NCBI GenBank assembly: GCA_000499405.2
Contig: HG738136.1
Location: 2,334,646 to 2,398,645, forward strand
Direction: 5' to 3'
Origin: Onchocerca volvulus
Taxonomy: Eukaryota > Nematoda > Chromadorea > Rhabditida > Onchocercidae
Length of the DNA: 64,000 bases
The translations under genes and the position numbers were made by a program. Below are positions 50,001-63,100 of the stretch, in pieces. Below the pieces are notes generated by a model. It had not been told where the DNA came from. It did no database searches and saw nothing but the letters and a program-made list of their open reading frames with translations. Numbering within the stretch: position 1 is the first letter of the stretch; every line of letters starts with the position of its first letter.

Positions 50001-53000
50001 ATATGAGCGATTTATAATGGATGCATCGAAAGAGTTGGAAGTATTTTTTCATTTTTTAAATATTTCTTTAGAAATTTCGATAACTTTTGTAAAATTTTCC
50101 AATTGTATTGTTATTGGTGATGAAGTTGACAAATGCTGAACTCAGGATAAAATGACCTGAAAAAGTATGTCAACATTTTTGTAACGTTGATAAAAGTGCA
50201 AGGAAAAAAAAAGAAAAAATAGGCGATTTTGATTTTAACAGAAGGCAATTTAGAAATTAGAAAAATAGTATTTCTTATTTCTTTCTCTTTATTTGCGTGT
50301 TTCATGTTTCATCTTTTGTTTAATTGTTATGAAACAAACGAATTGTTAGAAGATCATCTTTCAGATTTTTGCAGTAATGCTTTGATTATTAAGACCAAAC
50401 TGCAAAAGTAAAAGAATGGAGGGTATTAATATTTGACGGTAGTTGACATCAGTTACTAGACATGATATCTTCTTCACCAAAAAACTGAACAATTACATTA
50501 CTTAAATTACTTTACTGTAATCATTAGATATATTTATATGTCCATCTATTTTTTGGAAAATTTATTAAGATAAATATAATACAAGTTAATGCAGGAACAA
50601 AAAGAAATCCAAAAGAAAACTGATATCAAAGGAGAAAATGAAGAATTAACAGTTGAAGATGGTCAGGAGATACATAATCAACAGACGGTTGAACAAACTA
50701 TGCAAAAGTGCTTAACAGGCGATGATCTTACGTCATTCCTGATACGTTCTGCTTGCAGTAATCCATCTATTACTTATTATCTTTATTGGTATCTTAAAGT
50801 TGAGGTAACTAAATTTTAGAATCTCGATTTTTTAATGAACATGACGAAATGCATATCTTTCTTATTTTCAAACAATTTTGAATTCTATTATCACAAAGTG
50901 TTTACAGATAGAAGCAACGGCACAAGTCGATGCGGTTATATCGCGCATGTACACCTACGTTTTGTCACTACTATTATCATCATTACGAAGTGGTGGCAGT
51001 GATTTGAGGAGACGAGCTGCTTCGCTTGATCAACAAGAGGTATGATCTTCAGTCAAATATTATCATGACAAATATTTAATCATTGTTTTTTCCTTTTTTT
51101 TTCTTTTTTTCTGAAAAGCAATTATTTGTAATTTAAAATGATATTATGCAAGTTGTTATTTTTATTCCGATTTGAATTTTATGAAGAATATTTTTTTTTT
51201 GAAAATGTTAGGGAGAAATGAAAAATGTTATTATTATGTCATTATCAGCATGCTTTCAAAAAAGTTTGCATTGCTAGTCGTTAAGTCTATAATTTAATTA
51301 GATTATTAGTGAATTCACTCTTTTCGGAAAAAATATATCAAAAGCACATTTTTTTTTTAATCTTTAGTTTAATGATCTAGATTTCTTAAATTTCGAAACG
51401 AATTTGAGAAAAAAAAGTACTTCTTTAGTTTTAGTTTTTTCAATAAAATAAAGAATTTTAGATTTTAATTGAAATCTTGGTATCGATGGCTAAACTTGTG
51501 TCACAAGAAAGCGGTGGACGAAGTCAAAAAGAAAAAGCTTTGCGGCGATCTTTACGCGAACAGCACGATTTGCTCAATCTTTGCGGTCTTCCACTGCCGC
51601 TTGATCCAACAATACGTGTAAATGCGTTGTTGTCCGATACGGCTACACTCTTCAATAGTAACCTGATGCCAATGAAACTTACATTCAAAACTGAAAATGG
51701 CGGGAATTATGTGACAATTTTCAAACGAGGCGACGATTTAAGGTATCTTTGTAGAATATCAAGTTTAAATCCAACTAAATTTTTTCTTAATTAAAAATAG
51801 TTTTTTATCCATGCATAAATTTGGTTTATATTTAAATCATCCAATTTTCTAAAAATAGGTTTATCTAAAGAATAAAAACGTTATTGTAATCTCATAAGAA
51901 ATAGAACATCTATGCATTCATGATTTGATCGGAACTGGAAATAATCCAAGTTGCAGAGAAGGATGCTGTGGTGCTGAAATTACATCTCGTGAATATCTAT
52001 ATTATCATATTGACATTTTCTCTTTTTAAATTTTCAGGACGAAAATTTTTTTATGTGGGAATTAAGTGAAATGCCGTTTCAGGCAGGATCAGCTGATAAT
52101 ACAAATGATTCGTTTAATGGATGATTTACTTCGAGCAGATGGTCTTGATTTGCGTCTGACACCTTATTCTGTTCTTGCTACATCCACTTCGGAAGGATTT
52201 GTTCAATTTATCAAAGCAATTCCGCTTCGTGAAGTAATTTCGAGCTGGGGTACTGTCCAGGTAAATTATCGATTTGACTTATTTTTCGGGCTTTATTGCT
52301 GAATTTAAGCTTCGGTAATATTAAAAAACAAGGTTTGCAGTTTTTAATATATTATTATCTTATTTATTATTTTTTCTTCATCATTCAGTTCATTACCCTG
52401 AACTAAAAAATCTTTTTTTTTTATTAGAATATATTAATGAAGTGAGCAGCAATTTTTTTTTTCATGCTTATAATTACTCTTAGTCTATTGATCATATTTT
52501 TTCTGTTGTGTATAAAGTTCATTTATTTTTTGGACAGTCATTTTTCTTTTTTTTTCCTTTTTTATTTAGGATAATGCCTTTGTTATCAATGATCATGTAA
52601 ATAAACATACATATCTTTTTATGATAATTTTCTAATATTGTGAAATTATTAAAATATTGAAGAACTTCCCTTTTGAAAAAGTATTTATTTTTTAGTAATG
52701 TAGCAGACTCAGTGATTTTCTCCCAGCCGGATTCTTTTCTTGATCAGCTCTGTGAAAGAAGCCTTAATAATTCTAAAAATTTCGTGAAAATATTTTAGCA
52801 TTTCATTTAGTTTTGCCCACTTTCAGTGCTGTACTATTGGTTTTACTGATACTACTTTATAAAGCATAATAAACGAAGTTGTCTGTTCAGAAAATATCCG
52901 TGTTGCATACTAAAATCATTTTTACTTTACCAGGAATGTCTTCGATCATTTCGCCCGTCTCCTAATGGACCGTTTGGAATTGAAGCGGAAGTTGTTGAAA

Positions 53001-54390
53001 ATTATGTTCGTTCTTGTGCTGGTTATTCGATTATTTGCTATATACTGGGAATTGGTAATTTTTTATTATTTTCTTGTGATCCTAGTCTTTATTATGGGCA
53101 TACTTTAATTCTGATAAGAATATATATGAATCTAAAAGTTTTGGTTTTATGGAATTAATGTGGATGGATTTCTATATCGTCTTACTAATTCGATTATAAT
53201 TGAGTAATTTATCATTTTATGAACTAATTTAATTTAATTTTTTTTAGGTGACCGACATTTACACAATCTCTTGCTCTGTGAAAATGGAAGAATGTTCCAT
53301 GTTGATTTTGGTTATATACTGGGAAGAGATCCGAAACCTTTCTCTCCACCACCAATGAAATTAACCAGTGAAATGATTAATGGTATGGGTGGACTACACA
53401 GGTTTGTTTTCATTAGATCTACCTTAATGGAAAGTTCGCACTGATAAAGGTAAGATGTCAAGATATACTGCACAGCTAAGTTCAAAGCAGATCTCTCCAT
53501 CAAGTAAAAAATTGCCTCGATTATAATAGAAATTAAATTTCGTTTACTTGAATATATCTTCAGTAATGAATTTAGCTCTCATACTGCACAGCTGTTGGAA
53601 TTATTTGATCTTAAAAACTTAAATAGTATATAATGCATATTAGAATTTTTTCCTATAATATCAATTAGATTTCGTGCCCGTATATGCATCAAAGTTAAAA
53701 TTATATATATTTAATTTGAAGCATTGAATATAAGGAGCAGTGACAGATTGCCATTCATGGCTTCAAAAGAAAGGGATTCTCCATGGATTTTATCCTTTTT
53801 TTTTACAGTAAGGAATGGAAAGAATTTCGCGGATTTTGTTTCTCAGCATTTCGCATTTTACGACGACATGCCAATGTTGTTCTGAATTTATTTTCACTCA
53901 TGTTGGATTCTGGAATACCAGATATTGCAATTGAGAAAGAAAAAGCAGTGCAGAAAATTGAACAGAGGTATGTTTTTCTGTTGCTTTTCTTGACTTATGT
54001 CAATTAGGATATGCTAGGAGTTGAAATATTTTCTAAGCGATACTTAGCAGACAAACTTATAAAGTTCTTCAAATAGATTTTTTTTCCCATAAATTTTACA
54101 TTTATATTTTTCCATGTATTTTAATAAGTCTTACATTCATGCTTTTTAATTTATACTTTTTTCCGAAAGTTGAAACGATAATCTGAGTAGTTTCTGGAAT
54201 CTAATCTGTTTTCTTTTTGCCTTTTTTGCAGCTCATTGAATTTTCTGCATTTTCTTCTAGGTTCCATTTGACGTTGACTGAGGAATTGGCCGAACAGAAA
54301 ATTGAGCATCTTATTGATGAATCAGTGAATGCAAAAATAACGAAACTTACGGACATGGTGCATGACGTTCATCAGTTGATTACTAATTAG
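47050..54390 (+). CDS. vps-34: Class III phosphatidylinositol 3-kinase VPS34 (PIK3C3)
   Basis: Fifteen exons give 853 residues: 47050-47190, 47414-47535, 47861-48053, 48375-48500, 48830-49096, 49396-49550, 49848-50040, 50595-50804, 50908-51039, 51462-51742, 52083-52260, 52934-53054, 53248-53401, 53809-53967, 54261-54390 (TAG). It makes PI3P from phosphatidylinositol on endosomes and autophagosomes with VPS15/Beclin partners. Domain order is standard. The N-terminal C2 domain has [20 protein letters not shown] and [10 protein letters not shown]. The helical accessory domain has [24 protein letters not shown] and RRYAVSRL. An acidic linker follows at about 400-440. The kinase lobe has [49 protein letters not shown] (708-713), FHVDFG (DFG 726-728) and GRDPKP. 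The catalytic loop reads DRHLHN where VPS34 proteins normally have DRHLDN. The C-terminal helix ends HDVHQLITN, without the aromatic end seen in vertebrates. Otherwise all catalytic residues are present. Confidence 0.96.
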
Positions 54391-54743
54391 ATTGTATATT
54401 TTGTAATTTTGTTTAGAATCTGGCTAACTTCGAATCATGAAAAAAATTCACATTTATTTTCGGATTGGATTCCTAAGTTGTTCGCAGTTGAAGAAAGTTT
54501 CTACTCAATTTTGAAATCAAATTAGATTTCAGATCTGATTCTAATTTGATTAATGCCTAGTGTGAAATTAAAGTAATTTTTTTGATTATGAATTATTGTA
54601 CGGAAGTAGATTTGATGTGGCAGTAATGAAATTAGGTCTCACTTTATAATCTGAGTACCTCAAAAAAAAAGAAAAAATTTTTATAGGAAAGGTTATTGAT
54701 GGACTGGATAAGGGCAATACACCGGTAATCAAATATAATAATG

Positions 54744-54795
54744 AGATTAATAGTTATAAGACCGAAATAGGATTAATAGTTATAAGACCGAAATA
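54744..54795. repeat. 26-bp tandem duplication
   Basis: GATTAATAGTTATAAGACCG followed by AAATAG occurs twice back to back. Confidence 0.8.
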
Positions 54796-55707
54796 TTTAC
54801 ATAGAATGAGTCTAAGATTTTTTACTATTAAGGTTAAGTTTGGTAATCAGAAACAAAGATAGTCATATGAATAAAAGAATTATTTTATATTTTGCTGCAA
54901 AACTGGGTAGGGTTTTGCAGATGTTTGCTAATTTTACCTATATAAGAGGGAAAAATTTGCATGTGAATTGGATTAGCATATGTTCAAGATATTTTTATCA
55001 CTAAATTTAAAATAGAATTTACATATGATTTGGATTACCAGATGTTCAAGATATAGATAAACCATGTTATAGAAGATTTTTAAAAAACATATAATCCAAA
55101 GTATAGGTGTTTAAAATATATAATCTATAGGAATTTACATATGAATTTGATAACGATGTAAGTAGAACAAATTTCTGCAGTGCAAATATTTTGAAGCACA
55201 AAAATTCTTTTAGAAAATTATTTCGGCTTTTCCGATTGATAATATTATCATAGTACATATGTGTGTTTTTTGTAAAATAAATTTGTCGTTTTCATTATAT
55301 TTAAATATTTACGTTTTATTAATTTAATTTCCACAATAAATTATTCTTGGAAAAAAATAGAAACTTGAAATGCATATTATTCAAAAAAAAATTGTATATA
55401 GAATAGTAAGGTTTAACGAACAATTTCAAGGTGTCATAGTCGTCAATATCATTTGCTTTCTTCATCATAGAATTTGGCTTTTAATGTTTTCTTTTTTTTT
55501 TTCAATTCTTATCGCTTTACTTTCTAACATTATGCATATGCGTTATGGACTATTATTCGTTTTGCAGGATTTATATAGATTAGAAAAATCTTTTACCCAG
55601 TACTAGATGATCGGAATTTAACCTGTTAAATTTAATTGTTTTTAGGCTCATAAACATATTTTACACCAATCTCGAAATGTTTTTTTTTTTTTTTTACTTA
55701 AGTAAAG

Positions 55708-55762
55708 CGTTTCAAACATTGCATCGTAATTTTTTCGTTTCAAACATTGCATCGTAATTTTA
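55708..55762. repeat. 28-bp tandem duplication
   Basis: CGTTTCAAACATTGCATCGT followed by AATTTT occurs twice back to back. Confidence 0.8.
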
Positions 55763-56100
55763 CTGTATTTTCTAATATACTACACAAATATTTGGCTAAT
55801 AACCTAGAAATATTCTATTTCAAACCTAAAAATGTTAAATTTTCTCGTATTTTTTTATGAAAGTTAAAACGAAATTTTTACTCACAAATAAAAGTCACTA
55901 CATGCCATAGTTGCCAAGACTGGATCGATAAATAGACTTTGCTCAGTTGGAATTGTCAATGAGAAGGCTTATATAATGTTGGCCAAGCAAAACCTGGACG
56001 AACTATCGCTCCAACTTGGCTCCAATTTTATCATCAATGATTATTAACAAATTGATCTTTAACCTTATTGTATTCCAATAAACTTTTTATTTGTATTTTA

Positions 56101-59100
56101 ATGGATGAACATTTACAAACTATTATCAATCTTTCTGCAGCCAAATTCCGTGATCTTTATGCTGCTGCAAAAAGTACACGAGGTTAGAATTTTATTAAAA
56201 TATAAAATGGAAATATTATAATTAATAATTAATAATTAATATTGATTATTTTTTTAAATTATGCAATCTTCGTATATGTTTTTTGTCTATTTGATTATCA
56301 ACAACTAAAACGATTTAAATTAATTAATATTTTACTTAATTACAATCTGAAACTTCAGCATTACATTTTTGTCATCCTTCTGATTAATCTCTATCGTTAA
56401 TGACTATTAGAAAATTATAAATTATTCTATGAACGATTTTGCAAAATACTATAACTAAAGAATCATCATTTATAAATGTATTTTTTCAGTTATAAACTTT
56501 TTTTTGCAAATTTTAGCGGGAAAAATAAATAAATAAATAAAAATCGCTAATCGATAATGCTATCATTTAGCATTATGTATTTTTCAACAATTACTACCAA
56601 TTCGATTGATCATCCAAAAATTTCATCGACTTATTCAGAATGATAAAATTGCAGAAATGTTGAATAACAACAATATTACAATGATAACATTATGTGATAA
56701 ATGTCTTCATGTATTGCAATTATCACTTCAATGTAAACATCAAAAAATTAATCAAGCTGCTGTGGATTTATTGCAGGTAATATTACAAATATTGATCATC
56801 AATATTTATCGATTTATAAGAGAGTAAAATCGATTTAAAGAGGATAAAATTCGATTTAAAGAGGAAATAAATCAATTTATAAGAGGATGAAATAAATTTA
56901 ATTCGAAAAATCCTTCATTATGTAAAAAAAAAACTAGGCTAAATATAATGTATGTCATTGTGAAACTTAATTATATAATTGATTAATTTACCGGATCTAT
57001 TTTCCGTAAAAATCTTACGGTAGCTGATAATAATAATATAATTCGGTATATAAACGAATCAAGAAAAAACAATTTTTCCATAAATTATATACTACTTCTA
57101 ATAATTAATTTAAAAATATATTGCTAAATTATAGTCCATAAATTTACACACTTTTTTTTTTAAAATACCAATAAGTTGAAATTAATTAATTAAATCGATT
57201 CTGTAGATATGAGGACGAAAAGAAAAATAAATAACTGAGCTTAAATTAAACTTCGAAAACTCTTAGAAAAGAAACTTCAGCTTAAATTTGATTTTTTTTT
57301 CTATAAATTTAATTTAAATTTATTTTAATATCATTGTTGCTTTTCATTTTAGAATTTTCAAAATTTTTTCATTTTTAGATATTAATTCGAGATGAACGTT
57401 TTATGAACAAAGCGACAACTTCTGAAAGTGAAATCATAATGATGTCAACATTAAAATCGGTTAATTTATTACCGGTAATTAAGGCTCCTATACAATGTCG
57501 TATTCTTACGGTAAATTGCTTATTTTCATTTTTTAAGTTCTATTTTCAATTTTAATTCGAGTTTTCATTTTATTTTCATTACGAAAATTCAATTAATTAA
57601 AAATTTTCGTTTTTTTTTTCTTTTTTTTTTTTTATAGTTAATTGTTGAAATAATGTGTAAGGAAGAACGACGAATTACAATCGAAACAGTAATGGAAGCT
57701 CTAACGGTTAGATTAATTTAAAATTCATTGCTAATTTTTCAGAAAATTAGTTTTAACCACTTTTTTTTTTCAGTATATTATCGGAATTGAATAATTGAAA
57801 AAGATTGATAAAGAGTTCGAATTTTCGAATTTCTATTTATTGGTGATGACTAAAATATCAATGATACTGTTATCATTGATAAGTTATTTTTAAATTTTAA
57901 ATCAAAACAAATAATTTAGCAGTGATAATATTCTCATTATTTTCTTCGCTTATTTGCCTTTTTGATCGTATAATTATAATTCAATATAATTCTTATTAAG
58001 TAAATATTTTTTTATCATATTTTGATCCTAAAATATATTTCATTATTTGAATCTCAAGTACTTCTTATTTCAAGTATTCAAGTATTCAGATACTTTTCAC
58101 GTACTAAAAATTAAGTAAAAATGAACCACACGTATAATACGTGTTTTGTTTTGGTTTAGTTATGTATGCAAACGTATGGAAATGCCGAAGAAAGAAGTGT
58201 TCAATTGGCTTGTCGTGCCGCTATTACACAAATTTTTAGCTCTTTTTGTACATTACCTCAGGTTAATTTACAAGTTTGACCTTTTATCATACAAACTTGT
58301 TATCAGATGTTACTGATAACTTATCAGATATTATCAATAAATTTATCAAAATTTCACTTTATAACATGAAAAAATAAACTAGAAATGATTCATTTATTCA
58401 AGATTTGATTTTTTTCATTCCTATAAAAATACTTTAAATTAAATTCTTTTGTTTGATATTGAAGCATTAAGATATATTATACATAGTAATGATAGTGATA
58501 AAATAAAATATAATAGAATTACATTGTCAAATCGATCGAAAAAGTAATTAATTCAAGTTTTCGATGAGTTAAGTTAATTATCAGTCATATGAGATTAGGT
58601 TATTGTTAAGTATTAATTCCATACAAAAAAAAAAATCATTTAAATTATCAAATCTTTGAACTTTGATCTTTGAATTTAAATCTTTGAACTTATCCAAATC
58701 AATCTTTAGAATAATCATTGCCAAGAACAGATTGCTATTTTTATGGATGCTACATCATTGTTAAATGAAGTAATTAAACGTGTAAATGCTACAAATCCAC
58801 AATCAGAACAAGTTATCATCTTGCTGGATGCCATCTACAGTATTCTTAGTTCACAACCAATTACCGTAATCAATCATCAACCATTCGTTAATGCTATTTG
58901 GTATATTCATGCATTAATTAATGCTTAATTTTTTTTTTTACTAATTGATAGAAATAATAGAAAATTTTATAAAATGCTTTGAATTCGACGGTATTTTTTG
59001 TTGGAATTTTATATATTAATTTTTTTTTTTTCATTTCGATATCATTTCCATTATTTCATCTTTGATTTGCTTAGTTAAGTTATTATTATTATTATTATTA

Positions 59101-60051
59101 ATTAATTAATTAACTTATTTATTTATTTACTTATTTATTTATTTATTTATTGATTTATTTTACATAACTATTATCACTTGTTTCTGAGAAAAAGAAATTA
59201 TCATTATTTCTAGGAAAATAAGAAACATAAATTAAGATTGTAAAACTGACATGAATAATTTTCGACCAATCATAATTAAAGAATCAATCAATACTTTGAA
59301 TGAGTATTACATTGGTCCTTCAATTATAGCGGAGACTGAAATTCATCAAAGTTTAAAAAACTTAAAATAGAATTATTCTTTTTCTTTTTTTTTTCTTGAA
59401 AATTTTCTTCAATATCTCATTTTAAGGCGTGAATTAAGTCCATGTATGATGAAAATGTTGGGAGAACCGGAAAAGAGTACTCGTGATATTGCTGATAGTG
59501 ATGAACCATTTGGACAAGGTCAAAGGTCGATGACAACATATAATAAAACAATTTTCGATCATCCGGAAATTGTACTCTCGTTATATCAGTAAGTAATTAC
59601 TATTTTAAATATAGGCAATATTGTTTTGTTGGATCTTCCTAAAATGTAATCCTGAAAATTACGATATTGTATTGAATCATTTTCAGGATAATCGAACAAT
59701 TATTACGACTTCTTGCCAGTATTCCTGGAATGCGTAGCGTATTGGAAGCAATCTTTCATAAAACTTTGTTGTATCCAAGAGTAGATCAACGTTCCGAGGC
59801 TCTTCGTATCATTCGGAAGGTTTTTTTTTTTTGCGAAATTTCAAAATTCGCAAATTAAAAAAAAATTATTAGCACATTAAGTAATTCGAAATTGTACAAT
59901 TTTATAACTTCTGTCTTATCAGTTAGTAAAAGAAAATTTGAAAGTTAAATTGTATCTCAAAAAAAACTAGATCATTTATGTTATTCTTGTGAAAATGCAA
60001 TATTTTAAGTATTATTTGCAAATTCTTCCTTGATTTAAAGTAATCATCGAT

Positions 60052-60138
<87 letters not shown>

Positions 60139-63100
60139 TGATATATCTTTTGTTTGAATCCTGATATTTTCAATTCAGATTACCAAAAATGAAGAACGTT
60201 TTGCTGATATCATTTTGATATCAATAAATAGTAAAACGTTAACACTATGGACTGTCATTATTGATTGTATTCTTGAATGTAGTAATTCAACAAATATTGA
60301 TATCGCTTCAGAAGCACTTCGAACATTACAAACTTTTGTTAGTTTTATTGAAATTTTTTAATTTTTTCCAAGTTTTTAGATCTATGGTACTTTTTAGAAA
60401 AAATGCAATTAACATTTCCAGGAAAAAAACAAAAACTTAACTCATCTCATTCATTACCTATATTTACCTTTGCATTTATTGATTGATTTGTGAAAGTTGA
60501 TTTTTAGAATTTACTTCTAGCTAGCTACCGCATCACAAATATGTGAAGCTGATAGTGATGGTACATTGTCTACAGAACTTATTGATTCCATTTTGACCTT
60601 TCTTCCGACAGATGACCTCTCATTAACTTCAACTATTGATAATGGTTTGACTATTTGATAAAATATTCGGAAATTTTATCTCTTAATTTAAAATATAATA
60701 TCGATTATCATAAAGTTTTATTCAAATTACAAGAAGAAATCTATTGTTGAGTTTTTTTGAGTTTAAAATTTCTCAAATTTAAATTAATTCGTTTTGAAAT
60801 TGGAAATTAATAAATGATATTTATTATGTATATTATTTTCACTTTTCGCCGTAATATATTTTCTGTATCACTTCAATAATGATTTTAAATATTCTTAAAA
60901 TAATCTTGAAAATATGTTTTAAATAAAATATTGATGTGAAATAGAATTTCCGGATTGAATTTCAGGAAAACATGATAATAGAGAAGACAATATGAAAGAA
61001 TCAGAAATGATACGAAGTAATTCACCGGAGAATTTTGAAAATACAGATGAACTTTGTGCGGTAAATTTTATATTGTAAAATATTCTTAACTTTTAGGTTG
61101 ATTGTATTTTAACTTTCCGGTTGGATGTTCTTAACTTTCCGGTTGTATGTTCTTGACTTTCCGGTTGTATGTTCTTAAATTTCCGGTCAATATTTGAAAT
61201 TTTGCACGAAGATTTTTGATAAAAAAATTTAGATGACCGAAGTGCTCAAAAAATTATCAAAAAAATTCAAAGGAGAAGAAATAGATGAGATGGTTTGCTG
61301 TGATTCTACAAATAACAACAAATCAGCTGAAGTAAGTTTTCGTTCTTTACTACATCAAATTTTAAACGAAATAATAAAATTTTTAAAAATTATTTGAAAG
61401 AAAATAAGAATTTAAAAGTAAAGAAAAATTTTAAATAGGTTGAAAGTGCATAAAAAAGAAAGTTAAGCTTTCACCTACGATTTGTTGTTATGATTTTATC
61501 ATTTATCATTTCAATTATTGAACTCTTTCTCCAATCTTATATCTCAAGAGCTTATCATTAAATCAACTTCAGAATTTTAAAATTATGCAAATTTATGATT
61601 AAAAATCTCGTCACCGTTTTATTAACATTTTGCCATACTTTCCACAATTAATTTTTTGATTAATGTTACAAAAAGCCCATTGTTTCAAACTAATTTCAAT
61701 TTACATATTATCCTAAAATCGGATCAAAATTTACATTTCAAAGAAAATTTAAAATTCTTAGAAAATTTGAATTATTTGTGAAATTTTTTAGAAAGAAATC
61801 GAAACAGCAAATTGCTATATCGATGAATTACGGAATGCTATTCCAAAATGGTTGCAAATTAAAAGTACAATTGAAATTGATGAAGCAATTCAAGAATTTG
61901 CATCCAATTTTTTTTCCGGTACAATTTTCAAGAGAATTTTAATAATCCTTTTTTTTTTTTTATATAGCTTGATAGATAGCGAAAATTTCAGATTCTAGGA
62001 TCAATAAAATGAAAAAGAAGCAAGTAAGAACAAGAAATTAGAGTGACTTATTTACTTTTAAATTTAATTTCGGATCAAAATATCCTTTGGATGGTGAAAA
62101 AAGACTATGAAAAATCGGTCGCATATTTATCTAATAATTTGAAACTTAAAGGGAAAAAAAAAACAAAACAAGAAATCACTATGAAATTTTTAGAAAACTA
62201 TACTTCGGAAATTCATTATTACTAAAAGTAGTTCTACTTATTTGTAAAACCTCATATTCCAATTGAACTCAAAGGATCAATCAATTAATTAATTGTTAAA
62301 TTATTTTCAATCAAATATCATTTATTATCAGTTACGAAAGAACAAGAGAAGTAAATAGAAAATTTTTAAAATTTTCATAAAATTACAAATTAGACTTTCA
62401 ATATTCAATTATTTCTAAACTTTTTATTTTTCTATACAATTTTAATTTCTCAGCTTTTTCATTTTATCTTGGTATTTTTAAAATGAGATTTTTGAATTTG
62501 TCAATTTAATCGTAGCTAATTTAATTATTATTTAATTCCCGAAAAAAAAACAATCGATTATTCATTCAACAATAACAAATCGTAGAAGTTAAACCAAAGT
62601 TATACATGCAAATTTTTCGAGAAATTACAGAAAATTTTTCTCCCGCCAAAAAAAAAATCAATTATTTATTTATTTATTTATTATTTATTAATTTATCATT
62701 TATTTCATTTATTTTTGTTTTTTCATTTTATTTCTTTTAAATTTACAATATTACAGAATTTATGATCGCTCAAAAGAATGCTTTCGAGTTGCACGGCCAA
62801 ACGCAATCACATTTCTTGAATTCCGATGCCATCTATCTTACAACTTATGCAGCATTAGTTGTTATTTTTTATGAAAACAACAATCAAACTTTCAGTAAGG
62901 CAAGTTTATTCAAAAAGATTTAAAGTTTTTTTTAAAATGAATTTTTTAATTGAAAAAAATCGATAAAACGAATTCATTTTAGTACTTTTCAAGGTCTTCC
63001 TAATTTGAATATAAATAGCAAAATTTCCTTAGATTTACTCACACTTAATTAGATTCATCTCAAGATAATTAAGATTTTTTATTTCAATTTAATCGATTAA

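Larger units (their letters stand above)
54391..56100. other. Intergenic region between VPS34 and the BIG3-like gene
   Basis: AT-rich, no supported exon. Two short perfect or near-perfect tandem duplications (54744-54795 and 55708-55762) and a diverged one around 54955-55150 (GAATT-GGATTA-CAGATGTTCAAGATAT). Open frames near 55370 look like chance. Confidence 0.5.

Noticed and set aside
62043..62225. 60-codon open frame in a BIG3-like intron
   Set aside because: Low-complexity Lys/Asn-rich AT sequence, and the flanking exons (61918 to 62757) join in phase without it.
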